Source of the DNA: DATBLE01 sp046734335 | GTDB taxonomy: Bacteria > Actinomycetota > Thermoleophilia > Gaiellales > Gaiellaceae | Reading direction: 5' to 3' | Assembly: GCA_046734335.1 (NCBI GenBank) | Contig: JBKPRA010000065.1 | Location: 1-64,000 of the forward strand | DNA: 64,000 nucleotides | Shown here: piece by piece, positions 48,025 through 56,302 of the stretch | Layout of the letters: each line of letters begins with the position of its first letter | Numbering within the stretch: position 1 is the stretch's first letter | Notes under the pieces: model-generated | Database searches by the model: none | What the model saw: the letters and a program-made list of their open reading frames with translations, nothing else | Told to the model about the DNA's origin: nothing | Position numbers and translations under genes: made by a program

Positions 48025-49890
48025 GTGACAGAGGTAGTCTGGACACCGTCGGCGGAGGTGCTCGAGCGCGCGAACGTCCTCCGGCTGATGCGCAGGCACG
48101 GCTTCTCGTCCTACCGCGACCTGGTCGCCCGCTCGATCGAGGATCCGGAATGGTTCTGGCCGGTTGCCGTCGAGGACACAGGGATCGAGCTGTACGAGGC
48201 GTGGTCGGAGGTGGTCGACGTCTCGCGCGGTCCCGAGTGGGCGACCTGGTTCGCGGGTGCGAAGCTGAACATCGCCTGGAACTGCATCCACCGGTGGCGG
48301 AGCGACCGGGTGGCTGCCGTCTTCCGCGGCGAGGACGGTGCGCGGCGCGAGCTGACCTTCGCCGAGCTCTCGGACGCGGTCACGCGGCTGGCAGAGCGGC
48401 TCGCCGAGCTCGGCGTCGAGCCGGGCGACCGCGTGGCGATCTACCTGCCGATGTCGCCCGACGCGGCGATCGCCTCCCACGCCTGCGCGCACATCGGCGC
48501 CGTCCAGGTGCCGGTCTTCTCCGGCTTCGCGGCGCCGGCGGTCGCCCAGCGCCTGGTCGACTCCGGCGCGAAGGCGGCGATCACCGCTCGCTCGTCGCTG
48601 CGCCGCGGCCGTGAGGTGCCCATGCTCGGCATCCTCGAGGAAGCACGCCGGGAGTCGTCAACGCTCGAGCACGTGATTGTCGCGCCGTGGGACGAGGAGG
48701 TCGCCGGCTGCCCCGGCACGCTCGAGCCCCTCGCGGTGGAGGCCGAGCATCCGTACCTCCTCACCTACACCTCCGGGACGACCGGGAAACCCAAAGGCGT
48801 ACTTCACGTCCAAGGCGGCTTCCTGATCTCGATCGCGCGCGAAGCCTGCTACCAGGCCGACGCCGGCCCCGACGACGTCGTCCACTTCTCCACGGACATG
48901 GGCTGGATCATGGGGCCCTGGACCGTCGTCGGTTGCGGCGCGATGGGGGCGACCCTGGTGTTCGCGGAAGGCGCGCCCGACTGGCCCCCCGACCGGTTGT
49001 GGCGGCTCGTGGAGGAGGAGCGCGTGACGATCCTCGGCTGCTCGCCGACGCTGGTGCGCGCGCTGATCCCGCACGGGGTGCCGGAGGGGGATCTGTCCTC
49101 GCTGCGCGTCTTCGTGACCACCGGGGAACCGTGGAACCCCGACCCGTATCGCTGGCTGTTCGAACGGATCGGACGGTCGCGCGTTCCGATCGTCAACATC
49201 ACCGGCGGCACGGAGGTCGGCGCGGTCTTCCTGGGCTCGTCGATCGCCGAGCCGATCAAGGCGTGCTCGGTCGGCGGGCCGGCGCTCGGCATGGCGATGG
49301 ACGTGGTCGATCCGAACGGACAGTCCCTGGTCGGCACCGGCGAGGTGGGCGAGCTCGTATGCCGAAAACCCTTCCCAGGGATGACACGGGGGTTCTGGAA
49401 CGACCCGGAGCGCTACCTGGAGACCTACTGGCGCCGCTTCCCGGGCATCTGGACGCACGGCGACTGGGCTTCCGTCGATGCCGACGGCTACTGGTTCCTG
49501 CATGGACGTTCGGACGACACGTTGAACATCGCCGGCAAGCGAATCGGGCCGGCCGAGATCGAGTCGGCTGCGGTCGCTCACCCGGCCGTGATCGAGGCGG
49601 CCGCTGTCGGCGTGCCCCACGAGGTCAAGGGCGAGGTGGCCTGGCTCTTCTGCGTGCTCGCGCCGGGGAGATCGGCGTCGGCCGCGGAGGTGGCAGACCT
49701 GGTCTCCGCCGACCTGGGCAAGGCATTCGCGCCCGACCGCGTCGTCTTCGTCTCCGCCCTGCCGAAGACGCGCTCGGCCAAGATCGTGCGGCGGGCGGTC
49801 CGGGCAACCGCCCTCGGGACCGATCCCGGCGATCTCTCCTCGGTCGAGAACCCCGAGGCGCTGGAGGCGATCTCGACAGCTCTGCGCTGA
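48025..49890 (+). CDS. AMP-forming acyl-CoA synthetase (acetyl-CoA synthetase-like)
   Basis: The 621-residue adenylate-forming enzyme has WFAGAKLNIAWNCIHRW (the ACS-type N-terminus), A3 motif YTSGTTGKPKGVLH, A5 region NITGGTEVG, A8 hinge GRSDDTLNIAGKRIGPAEIES, and C-terminal catalytic Lys in LPKTRSAKIVRRAVR. It activates a carboxylic acid to its CoA thioester through an acyl-AMP. It is more divergent from housekeeping Acs than the copy at 62162, so its substrate may be another short acid. GTG 48025 is preceded by GTAGGG at an 8-base distance. Confidence 0.88.
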   Translation: MTEVVWTPSAEVLERANVLRLMRRHGFSSYRDLVARSIEDPEWFWPVAVEDTGIELYEAWSEVVDVSRGPEWATWFAGAKLNIAWNCIHRWRSDRVAAVFRGEDGARRELTFAELSDAVTRLAERLAELGVEPGDRVAIYLPMSPDAAIASHACAHIGAVQVPVFSGFAAPAVAQRLVDSGAKAAITARSSLRRGREVPMLGILEEARRESSTLEHVIVAPWDEEVAGCPGTLEPLAVEAEHPYLLTYTSGTTGKPKGVLHVQGGFLISIAREACYQADAGPDDVVHFSTDMGWIMGPWTVVGCGAMGATLVFAEGAPDWPPDRLWRLVEEERVTILGCSPTLVRALIPHGVPEGDLSSLRVFVTTGEPWNPDPYRWLFERIGRSRVPIVNITGGTEVGAVFLGSSIAEPIKACSVGGPALGMAMDVVDPNGQSLVGTGEVGELVCRKPFPGMTRGFWNDPERYLETYWRRFPGIWTHGDWASVDADGYWFLHGRSDDTLNIAGKRIGPAEIESAAVAHPAVIEAAAVGVPHEVKGEVAWLFCVLAPGRSASAAEVADLVSADLGKAFAPDRVVFVSALPKTRSAKIVRRAVRATALGTDPGDLSSVENPEALEAISTALR

Positions 49891-49893
49891 TAT

Positions 49894-49918
49894 AGTTTTC
49901 GACTAAGAGGCGAAAACT
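49894..49918. promoter_or_regulatory. 8-bp inverted repeat around the nadE ribosome site
   Basis: AGTTTTCG (49894-49901) and CGAAAACT (49911-49918) are perfect inverted copies with a 9-bp centre, ACTAAGAGG, which holds the ribosome site AAGAGG. The repeat ends directly at the CTG start of nadE. A TATAGT at 49891-49896 overlaps its left end and could be a -10 box. It may be a repressor site or an RNA hairpin that presents the ribosome site in its loop. Confidence 0.6.
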
Positions 49919-51640
49919 CTGAGACTCGCACTCGCACAGATCAACACGGTCGTCGGCGACCTGGACGGGAACCGGTCGCTGATCCTGTCTCGCCTCGAAG
50001 AGGCGCGCGAGGCGGGTGCTGACCTCGTCCTCTTCCCCGAGCTCGCTGTCACCGGGTATCCACCCGAGGACCTGCTGCTTCGGCCGGCGTTCGTACGCGC
50101 CGCTCGGCGCTCGCTCGACGAGATCGCTCACGCGACCGCCGGGACGACGGCCCTGGTCGGCTTCCCGTCGTTCGACGGCGATCTCTACAACGCCTGCGCC
50201 GTTTGCTCGGATGGCGCGGTGCAGGCCGTCTACCGCAAGCGGTTCCTGCCGAACTACGGCGTCTTCGACGAGGAGCGGTACTTCGCCTCGGGCCGTGACC
50301 TCGTCCTGCTCCGTCTCGGAGAGTCACTCGTCGGCGTGACCATCTGCGAGGACATGTGGCAGCCGGGGCCGCCGGCGACCGATCTCGCGCTCGCCGGCGC
50401 GCAGCTGCTGGTGAACGTGTCCGCCTCGCCGTTCCACGTCGGCAAGGACCGCGACCGCGAGGAGATGTTCCAGCAGCGCGCCCGAGACACGTCGAGCTTC
50501 GTCGCGTTCGTGAACGCGGTCGGCGGGCAGGACGAGCTGATCTTCGACGGCCACTCCGTCATCCTCGACGACGAGGGCGAGGTGCTCGCCCGGGCCGCGG
50601 GCTTCGAGGAGGCGCTGCTGGTCGTGGAGGTCGATCCGACCGCGGCGATGGGGAGACGGCTGAGCGAGACGCGGCGACGCGCGCTGGGGCGCGAGCGCGA
50701 GGAGTTGCCGCCGGTCGAGACGATCGTGCTCGTCGACCGCAGGGGACAGACCCTGGAGGGGTCAGTCCCGACAAAAGACATTGCGCCTCTCGAGAACGAC
50801 CTCGAGCAGATGCGCCTCGCCCTCGAGCTCGGGCTCCGCGACTACGTCGAGAAGAACGGCTTTCGCGACGTCGTCGTCGGGCTGTCCGGGGGGATCGACT
50901 CCGCGTTGACCGCCGCGCTGGCGGTCGGGGCGCTCGGAGCAGATCGCGTGCACGGCGTCTCGATGCCCTCGCGTTTCTCGTCGGAGGCGACCCGCGGAGA
51001 CGCACGGCGACTCGCCGAGAGCCTGGCCATCGACTTCCGCGAGCTGCCGATCGACGAGACCGTGGCCGACTTCGAGCAGGCGCTGGCGCCGAGCTTCGGC
51101 GGCGTCGAGCGCGACCTGACGGAAGAGAACCTCCAGGCGCGCGTCCGCGGCGTGCTGCTGATGGCGCTGTCGAACAAGTTCGGGTGGCTGGTCGTCGCCA
51201 CCGGCAACAAGTCGGAGCTCTCGGTCGGCTACGCGACGCTCTACGGGGACATGGCCGGCGGGTTCGCTCTCCTCAAGGACGTCTTCAAGACGGACGTCTT
51301 CCGCCTGGCCGAGCACCTGAATGAACGCGCGGGCCGGGAGCTGATTCCTTCGTCGATCATCGAACGTCCGCCGAGCGCGGAGCTCCGCGAAGGACAGCTC
51401 GACCAGGACTCGCTGCCGCCTTATCCCGAGCTGGACCGGGTGCTGGAGGCCTACGTCGAGCTCGACCGCTCGCGGGAGGAGTTGCTCGGCGACGGCTTCG
51501 ACCCCGACGTCGTCGACCGGGCCCTGTCGATGATCGACCGGGCCGAGTACAAACGCCGGCAGGCACCGCCCGGCGTGAAGCTGAGGCCGAAAGCATTCGG
51601 CCGAGACCGGCGGACACCGATCACCAACCGCTGGCGCTGA
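49919..51640 (+). CDS. nadE: Glutamine-dependent NAD(+) synthetase, apparent CTG start
   Basis: The 573-residue enzyme has an N-terminal nitrilase-type glutaminase (Glu in LFPELAVTGYPPEDL, Lys in YRKRFLPNYG, Cys in GVTICEDMW) and a C-terminal NAD synthetase domain with the PP-loop VVGLSGGIDSALTAA and VVATGNKSELSVGYATLYGDM. It amidates nicotinate adenine dinucleotide to NAD using glutamine and ATP. Family proteins begin MRLALAQIN-like. Here that is CTG-AGA-CTC-GCA, and between the in-frame TAA at 49904 and residue 100 the only ATG/GTG/TTG starts would cut the glutaminase domain. So CTG 49919, 9 bases after AAGAGG, is the best start. Confidence 0.93.
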   Translation: MRLALAQINTVVGDLDGNRSLILSRLEEAREAGADLVLFPELAVTGYPPEDLLLRPAFVRAARRSLDEIAHATAGTTALVGFPSFDGDLYNACAVCSDGAVQAVYRKRFLPNYGVFDEERYFASGRDLVLLRLGESLVGVTICEDMWQPGPPATDLALAGAQLLVNVSASPFHVGKDRDREEMFQQRARDTSSFVAFVNAVGGQDELIFDGHSVILDDEGEVLARAAGFEEALLVVEVDPTAAMGRRLSETRRRALGREREELPPVETIVLVDRRGQTLEGSVPTKDIAPLENDLEQMRLALELGLRDYVEKNGFRDVVVGLSGGIDSALTAALAVGALGADRVHGVSMPSRFSSEATRGDARRLAESLAIDFRELPIDETVADFEQALAPSFGGVERDLTEENLQARVRGVLLMALSNKFGWLVVATGNKSELSVGYATLYGDMAGGFALLKDVFKTDVFRLAEHLNERAGRELIPSSIIERPPSAELREGQLDQDSLPPYPELDRVLEAYVELDRSREELLGDGFDPDVVDRALSMIDRAEYKRRQAPPGVKLRPKAFGRDRRTPITNRWR

Positions 51641-51673
51641 CGCTCGCGGCGCGGTGCCGCACCCGGCTCGCTC

Positions 51674-51717
51674 GCACGGGGGAAACGGCCGGTTTCCCCC
51701 GCAGGCCCCCTTCCCCC
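51674..51717 (+). repeat. Hairpin repeat, copy 2 (similar to 11951-11993)
   Basis: GCACGGGGGAAAC, then GGCC, then GGTTTCCCCCG forms a strong hairpin followed by GCCCCCTTCCCCC. Sequence and tail match the element after the BtpA-like gene. It lies 33 bp after the nadE stop. It may be a transcription terminator class without U-tract or a REP-like element. Confidence 0.55.
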
Positions 51718-51777
51718 AATCACGCTCGCCCCCATGCAGCCTGCGTGGGCCGCGCCCGCACATGTCGGGCGCGGCGG

Positions 51778-52488
51778 CTATACATCTCGCGCTTCGAATC
51801 GACGGGTGACCAACTCCCCGGCCTTGGACACGTGCTCGATCATGCGCTGCCGCGCAGCGGCGGGATCGTGGCGCTCGATCGCTTCGAGGATCGCCTCGTG
51901 CTGGGTGACATTGTCTTCGAGCAGACGTGCATTCTGGCCGAGGACGATCCAGGTCAGGTCACGCGGGAAGCTGCGGTGGAGATGGGCGATGGTCGCCTGC
52001 AGGCGGCGGTTGCCCGACGCCTCCTGGATGACGCTGTGGAAGAGCTCGTTGCCCTCGATCCACTCCGCGTGCGCCTCCACCGCGTCCGAGAAGAGCTGGT
52101 TGCGGCGGCGGCGCCAGGCGAGCAGCGACGCCACCGAGCGGCGGAAGTGGGCTTGCGCCGTCCGCAGCCTCTGCAGCTCGTCATCGCTGATGCAGGTCGC
52201 GGCGAGAGCAGCAGCCAGTCCCTCGAGCTCGGCGCGGACCTCGTAGGCCTCGCGGACCTCTCGGGCGCTCGGTCCCCGGACGAGCGCCCCGCGTCGAGGC
52301 AGCACCTCGACAAGGCCGCTCGCCTGGAGCTTGCGCAGGGCCTCCCGCACCGGCGTGCGGCTGACCCCGAACTCGGCCGCAAGCGACTCTTGCCGGAGCC
52401 GCGCCCCCGTCGGGATGGCGCCGCTGAGCACGCGCGACTGGATCTCCGCTGCGAGCTCGTCCACCAGCGCGGCGTCGGTCTGGCTCAT
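51778..52488 (-). CDS. GntR-family (FCD-type) transcriptional regulator
   Basis: The 236-residue protein has a winged-helix GntR head (LAAEIQSRVLSGAIPTGARL, ESLAAEFGVSRTPVREALRKLQASGLVEVLPRRGALV) and an all-helical FCD effector domain (YEVRAELEGLAAALAA, FHSVIQEASGNRRL, QHEAILEAIERHDPAAARQRMIEHV). FCD members usually sense small acids and often bind Zn or Ni. It is the last gene of an operon with two TauE/SafE half-proteins, preceded by three TGGATCCA palindromes that are probably its sites. Confidence 0.92.
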   Translation of the reverse strand: MSQTDAALVDELAAEIQSRVLSGAIPTGARLRQESLAAEFGVSRTPVREALRKLQASGLVEVLPRRGALVRGPSAREVREAYEVRAELEGLAAALAATCISDDELQRLRTAQAHFRRSVASLLAWRRRRNQLFSDAVEAHAEWIEGNELFHSVIQEASGNRRLQATIAHLHRSFPRDLTWIVLGQNARLLEDNVTQHEAILEAIERHDPAAARQRMIEHVSKAGELVTRRFEARDV

Positions 52489-52865
52489 GTTCCGGCGCGA
52501 ACCCCGTCGCGCACGAGGCGGAGCCCGACGAGCCCGAGGAGCACCGCGAACACGAGCTTGAGCGTCGAGGCGGGCAGCAGCAGCGCCAGAAGGGCTCCGC
52601 CCGCCGCTGCGATCGCGCCCACGGTTCCGAACCGCAGCGCCTTCCCCAGGTTGCCGACGCCACGCCGCCGGAGCTCGAGACTTGCCACCACCGCAGTGGG
52701 GAGGACGACCACGAGCGACGTCGCCTCGGCCGCGTGTTGCGACAGGCCGAGCGCGAGAGTCAGAAAGGGCACGATCAGGATGCCGCCGCCCACGCCGAGG
52801 AGCCCGGCGGCGACGCCGGTGCCGACGCCGAAGAGCGCCAGCCCCGCGAGCAGAGCCACGGTCAC
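52485..52865 (-). CDS. TauE/SafE permease, C-terminal half as a separate protein
   Basis: The 126-residue membrane protein has about four helices and the family motif GVAAGLLGVGGGILIVPFLTL. TauE/SafE proteins (about 250 residues) export sulfite, organosulfonates or similar anions and are built of two such halves. Here each half is its own ORF, overlapping by GTGA, so the halves presumably assemble as a complex. GTG 52865 starts inside the stop of the upstream half. Confidence 0.82.
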   Translation of the reverse strand: MTVALLAGLALFGVGTGVAAGLLGVGGGILIVPFLTLALGLSQHAAEATSLVVVLPTAVVASLELRRRGVGNLGKALRFGTVGAIAAAGGALLALLLPASTLKLVFAVLLGLVGLRLVRDGVRAGT

Positions 52866-53269
52866 GACCGGATTCCCATCGCCACACCCACCGCGACGAG
52901 GAAGATCCCGAACACGATCCGGAGCACTCGCTCGTCGATGCGCGCCAGCCAGGCAGCGCCGACTCGCGCCCCGACGACCGCGCCCACGGCGAGGGCGGCG
53001 GCGTCGACCCAATGGACGTGGCCGGCCAGGCCGAAGGTCAGGATGCCCGCGATGCTGATCGGCACGATGGCGCCGATCGACGTCGCGTGCGCGTCGCGCT
53101 GGTCGTAGCCCGCCCACAGCACGAGCAGCGGCACCATCACGACGCCGCCGCCGACCCCGAGCAGCCCCGACAGCAGCCCCCCGGCGAGCCCGATCGCGAC
53201 CAGCCGTGGGTCCAGCGGGCCCAGGGAACGGGGCCGAGTGGGCGAGGCTGTTGCTGCGGCGTCGGCCAC
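52862..53269 (-). CDS. TauE/SafE permease, N-terminal half as a separate protein
   Basis: The 135-residue membrane protein has about four helices with GGLLSGLLGVGGGVVMVPLLVLW and a second helix set ending RIVFGIFLVAVGVAMGIRS. It matches the first half of a TauE/SafE permease. Start GTG 53269 (VADAAATASP) lies just downstream of the TGGATCCA array; the earlier in-frame ATG at 53353 would translate the operators and is unlikely. First gene of the operon with the C-terminal half and GntR regulator. Confidence 0.8.
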   Translation of the reverse strand: MADAAATASPTRPRSLGPLDPRLVAIGLAGGLLSGLLGVGGGVVMVPLLVLWAGYDQRDAHATSIGAIVPISIAGILTFGLAGHVHWVDAAALAVGAVVGARVGAAWLARIDERVLRIVFGIFLVAVGVAMGIRS

Positions 53270-53290
53270 GCTCCGACGATACCACGCTTT

Positions 53291-53337
53291 TGGATCCAGT
53301 TGACTCGATTGTGGATCCAATCTCGATCGTGGATCCA
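53291..53337. promoter_or_regulatory. Three TGGATCCA palindromes, probable GntR operators
   Basis: Perfect 8-bp palindromes TGGATCCA start at 53291, 53312 and 53330. The last two lie in an imperfect 18-bp direct repeat (GATTGTGGATCCAATCTC and GATCGTGGATCCAATCTA). They are 22 bp upstream of the first TauE half and within the likely promoter region. FCD-type GntR regulators often bind short palindromes of this kind, so the operon's own regulator is the natural candidate. Confidence 0.7.
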
Positions 53338-53400
53338 ATCTAGTGTTCACCATTCCTTCCTATCTCTGGGGAAGGCAAGCGCGGACCTCAAAGGAGGGGG

Positions 53401-53718
53401 CTCAATCCGCACGACCCCGCCACCGTCGAGTTCCTGTGCGACCGAGTCGCGGTGATGTACCTGGGCAAGATCGTCGAGGAGGCCGAGACCGAGGAGCTGT
53501 TCGCGGCGCCGCTGCACCCGTACACGCAGGCGCTGCTCTCGGCGGCGGTCGTCGCGGACCCGGCTGCACAGCGGGCCCGCACGCGGGTCGTGCTCGAGGG
53601 CGACGTGCCGTGCCCGCTCGCCCCGCCGTCCGGGTACCGCTTCCGCACGCGCTGCCGCCTGGTTCACCGCGGCCGCGAGTCGACACAGCTCCTCGACCGG
53701 GCGAGCGAGCCGGCATGA
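53401..53718 (+). pseudogene. 3' remnant of an oligopeptide ABC transporter ATPase (OppF/DppF-like)
   Basis: In frame with stop 53716-53718 one reads HDPATVEFLCDRVAVMYLGK, then EELFAAPLHPYTQALLSA and VLEGDVPCPLAPPSGYRF. These are the H-loop end and C-terminal oligo/dipeptide-transporter signature of OppF/DppF ATPases. The Walker A, Walker B and signature motifs are missing: everything before about 53405 is gone. A strong AAAGGAGG precedes it without a start codon; GTG 53452 could make an 88-residue stub. It overlaps the gamma-glutamyltransferase gene by ATGA, as in peptide-import operons. Confidence 0.75.
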
Positions 53719-55388
53719 CGTTCACGACCAGACCGGAGCTGCGCGGCACGTTCGGGATGGTCGCCTCGACCCACTGGCTGGCCACGGCCGCCGGCATGGC
53801 CGTGCTCGAGCGCGGGGGCAACGCGTTCGACGCCGCAGTGGCGACCGGCTTCACGCTCCAGGTGGTCGAGCCCCACCTCAACGGGCCGGGCGGCGATCTG
53901 CCCGTTGTCTTCTGGTCGGCCGAGCGCGGCGAACCGCTCGTCCTCTGCGCACAGGGGGTCGCGCCCGCGGCTGCGACGATCGAACGCTTTCACGAGCTGG
54001 AGCACGAGCTCGTGCCCGGCACCGGCCTCCTGGCCGCCTGCGTTCCGGGTGCCTTCGGGGGCTGGGTGCAGCTGCTCGCCGAGTTCGGCACCTGGCGGCT
54101 CGAGGATGTCCTCGCGTTCGCGATCGGATACGCGGACGAGGGGTACCCAGTGGTGCCCGGGATCACGATGACGATCGAGCGAACGGAGGAGCTCCTGCTC
54201 ACGTGGGAGGGATCGGCGGCGCTGTACCTCCCTGTCCCCCGCCCCGGATCGCTCTTCCGGAACGCCGCGCTCGCGGCGACGTACCGGCGAATCGTCGAGG
54301 AGTCACGCGGCGGATCGCGTGAGCAGGAGCTCGAGCGCGCCCGCGAGCTGTTCTACGAAGGGTTCGTCGCCGAGGAGGTCGACCGTTTCTCTGCCGCGCA
54401 GGGAGGGCTGCTGACGGGAAGCGATCTGGCTGCGTGGAAACCGGCGCTCGAGCCCCCCGTGACGTTCGACTTCCTCGGGCTCACGGTGTGCAAGACCGGC
54501 CCGTGGGGCCAGGGCCCAGTCTTCCTCCAGCAGCTGGCGCTACTCGACGGCTTCGACCTCGCGGAGCTGTCGGACGCCGAGTACGTCCACGTGGTGGTCG
54601 AGTGCGCGAAGCTTGCCTTCGCCGACCGCGAGGCCTTCTACGGCGATGCCGACGTCCCGCTCGAGCGGCTCCTGTCCCGCGAGTACGTGGACGAGCGGCG
54701 ACGCCTGGTCGGCGACACCGCGTCGGACGAGTTGCGGCCCGGCAACGGCGGACGGCTGCCCAGCCCGGTCGCGGCGACTGCGACCGTCGGCGGCGGGGAG
54801 CCGACCCGCGGCGACACCGTCCACCTCGATGTCGCCGATCGCTTCGGCAACCTCGTCTCCGCCACGCCGAGCGGCGGCTGGCTCCAGTCGTCGCCGGTGA
54901 TCCCGGCGCTCGGCTGGCCGCTCGGCACAAGGGCGCAGATGTTCTGGCTCGAGGAGGGGTTGCCGTCGTCGCTCGAGCCGAGGCGCAGACCTCGGACGAC
55001 GCTGTCGCCGACCATCGCGTTGCGCGACGGAGAGCCGGCGCTGGCGATCGGCACGCCGGGCGGCGACCAGCAGGACCAGTGGTCGCTGCACGCGTTTCTC
55101 CGCCACGTGGTCTTCGGCGACGACCTCCAGGCTGCGATCGACGCGCCGTCGTTCCACACCGACCACTTCCCCTCCTCGTTTTTCCCGCGCGAGTCCTTGC
55201 CGCGATCGCTGGCACTTGAGGCCCGCTGGGGCGAGAACGTGGCGGAGCAGCTCCGCCGGCGCGGCCACGACGTCACCGTCACCGATCCGTGGTCGCTCGG
55301 ACGGGTCAGCGCGGTCGCACGGGAGAACGGCCTGCTCAAGGCCGCCGCGAATCCCCGCGGGATGCAGGGGTACGCCGCCGGCCGGTAG
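53715..55388 (+). CDS. ggt: Gamma-glutamyltransferase-family protein
   Basis: The 557-residue protein has the Ntn-hydrolase family pattern: MVASTHWLATAAGMAVLERGGNAFDAAVATGF, PHLNGPGGDLPVVFW, the nucleophile region PTRGDTVHLDVADRFGNLVSAT with Thr368 as the expected autoprocessing residue, and TPGGDQQDQWSLHAFL. It should cleave into two chains and hydrolyse or transfer gamma-glutamyl groups or related amides. No signal peptide, so cytoplasmic, unlike E. coli Ggt. ATG 53715 overlaps the ABC ATPase remnant; cephalosporin-acylase-like activity is also possible. Confidence 0.88.
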   Translation: MTFTTRPELRGTFGMVASTHWLATAAGMAVLERGGNAFDAAVATGFTLQVVEPHLNGPGGDLPVVFWSAERGEPLVLCAQGVAPAAATIERFHELEHELVPGTGLLAACVPGAFGGWVQLLAEFGTWRLEDVLAFAIGYADEGYPVVPGITMTIERTEELLLTWEGSAALYLPVPRPGSLFRNAALAATYRRIVEESRGGSREQELERARELFYEGFVAEEVDRFSAAQGGLLTGSDLAAWKPALEPPVTFDFLGLTVCKTGPWGQGPVFLQQLALLDGFDLAELSDAEYVHVVVECAKLAFADREAFYGDADVPLERLLSREYVDERRRLVGDTASDELRPGNGGRLPSPVAATATVGGGEPTRGDTVHLDVADRFGNLVSATPSGGWLQSSPVIPALGWPLGTRAQMFWLEEGLPSSLEPRRRPRTTLSPTIALRDGEPALAIGTPGGDQQDQWSLHAFLRHVVFGDDLQAAIDAPSFHTDHFPSSFFPRESLPRSLALEARWGENVAEQLRRRGHDVTVTDPWSLGRVSAVARENGLLKAAANPRGMQGYAAGR

Positions 55389-55527
55389 GAGCCGGTCGAA
55401 CAACTCCCCGGATTGGCGAACCCGGCGCAGCCGGCCGGCGTCCTGGTCGGCCGGGCTGGTGCGCGAGAAGCGTGCGCCACGACGGGTCGACGACCAGGCC
55501 GCGGACACCGTACCGCCAGGGTTTCAC
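55336..55527 (-). pseudogene. Short ORF coupled to mug, possible truncated Nudix-type protein
   Basis: GTG 55525-55527 overlaps the mug stop in a GTGA. The first residues, KPWRYGVRGLVVDPSWRTLL, resemble the opening strands of a Nudix hydrolase, and Nudix genes often neighbour repair genes. After about 25 residues the frame becomes Arg/Pro-rich and runs into the 3' end of the gamma-glutamyltransferase gene, with no Nudix box. It looks like a cut-off gene start, but chance resemblance cannot be excluded. Confidence 0.3.
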
Positions 55528-56015
55528 GGAACCAGGACGCGCAGCGCCCGGAACCAGTACAGACGCTCGGAGTACGGTACTGCGGCGTTCGCCGGCGAGG
55601 TGGACGGCAACACGAACAGCATCGTCTCACCGAGCTTGTGCTGCTGGCGTCCGTGGTCGGGCCGCTCGCGAAACGGGCCACGGTACGCCTCCTTGCCGAC
55701 GAACGCGATCGCACGCGGGCGCAGCTCCACTGCCAGCCGTTCGAGCCGCGCGGCGGCCCCCGCGAAGTCGGCGGCGCGGAGGTCGCTCGAGCCCGGCGTG
55801 GTGCGCGGCGCCGCATTCGTCAGCCCGATCCTCCAGCGCAACACGTCGAACTGCTCCCGCGGCGCGACCAGCCGCGGCGTGAACCCGGCGTCGTGGAGGA
55901 GACGCCAGAAGTCGTTCCGCGGGTTGGCGAAGTGCTCCGCGGCCGCGGCGGACACGCGGCCGGGGTTGATCCCGCAGAAGATCACGTCGAGATCGGGCGC
56001 GAGGACGTCCGGCAC
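55524..56015 (-). CDS. mug: G/U mismatch-specific uracil-DNA glycosylase
   Basis: The 163-residue protein has the family 2 UDG motifs: VIFCGINPGRVSAAA (motif A with GINPG and Asn) with NPRNDFWRLLHDAGF, the central IAFVGKEAYRG, and motif B LPSTSPANA. It excises uracil or thymine (and ethenocytosine) opposite G. Length is normal. It is followed by a coupled truncated ORF and stops before the gamma-glutamyltransferase gene end. Confidence 0.9.
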   Translation of the reverse strand: MPDVLAPDLDVIFCGINPGRVSAAAAEHFANPRNDFWRLLHDAGFTPRLVAPREQFDVLRWRIGLTNAAPRTTPGSSDLRAADFAGAAARLERLAVELRPRAIAFVGKEAYRGPFRERPDHGRQQHKLGETMLFVLPSTSPANAAVPYSERLYWFRALRVLVP

Positions 56016-56053
56016 GGCGCTCTCGACGCCGCTCGAACCTGGCTTCCGCGCTA

Positions 56054-56254
56054 CTACGCCGCCTCGACCGCGGGGAGATCGCCCTCCGAGCTCTCCCGCT
56101 GGTGCTTCTCGAAGAGCCTGAGCAGCTGCTCTCCCAGGAGCCCCCCGCTCGGGCGTTCGGATTCGGACTCCCTGATCACCGCGACCGTCGAGTCGCGGTC
56201 ACCGTAGAGACGGGTGTAGCACTCGGACTCGCTCAGGGGCCGGAGCCTCGTCAC
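56054..56254 (-). CDS. Small hypothetical protein, 66 aa
   Basis: From GTG 56254 the frame gives a compact charged protein: TRLRPLSESECYTRLYGDRD, VAVIRESESERPSGGLLGEQLLRLFEKH, and an acidic tail. Its composition is protein-like, with a Cys-Tyr-x-Arg-Leu-Tyr-Gly segment typical of conserved small actinobacterial proteins. It lies 38 bp upstream of mug on the same strand and is divergent from the OsmC gene. No family recognised. Confidence 0.65.
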   Translation of the reverse strand: MTRLRPLSESECYTRLYGDRDSTVAVIRESESERPSGGLLGEQLLRLFEKHQRESSEGDLPAVEAA

Positions 56255-56302
56255 GGTCCGAACGTAGCTTCTGGACCGGACGGACCCGCTAGGTTCTTCC
56301 GC

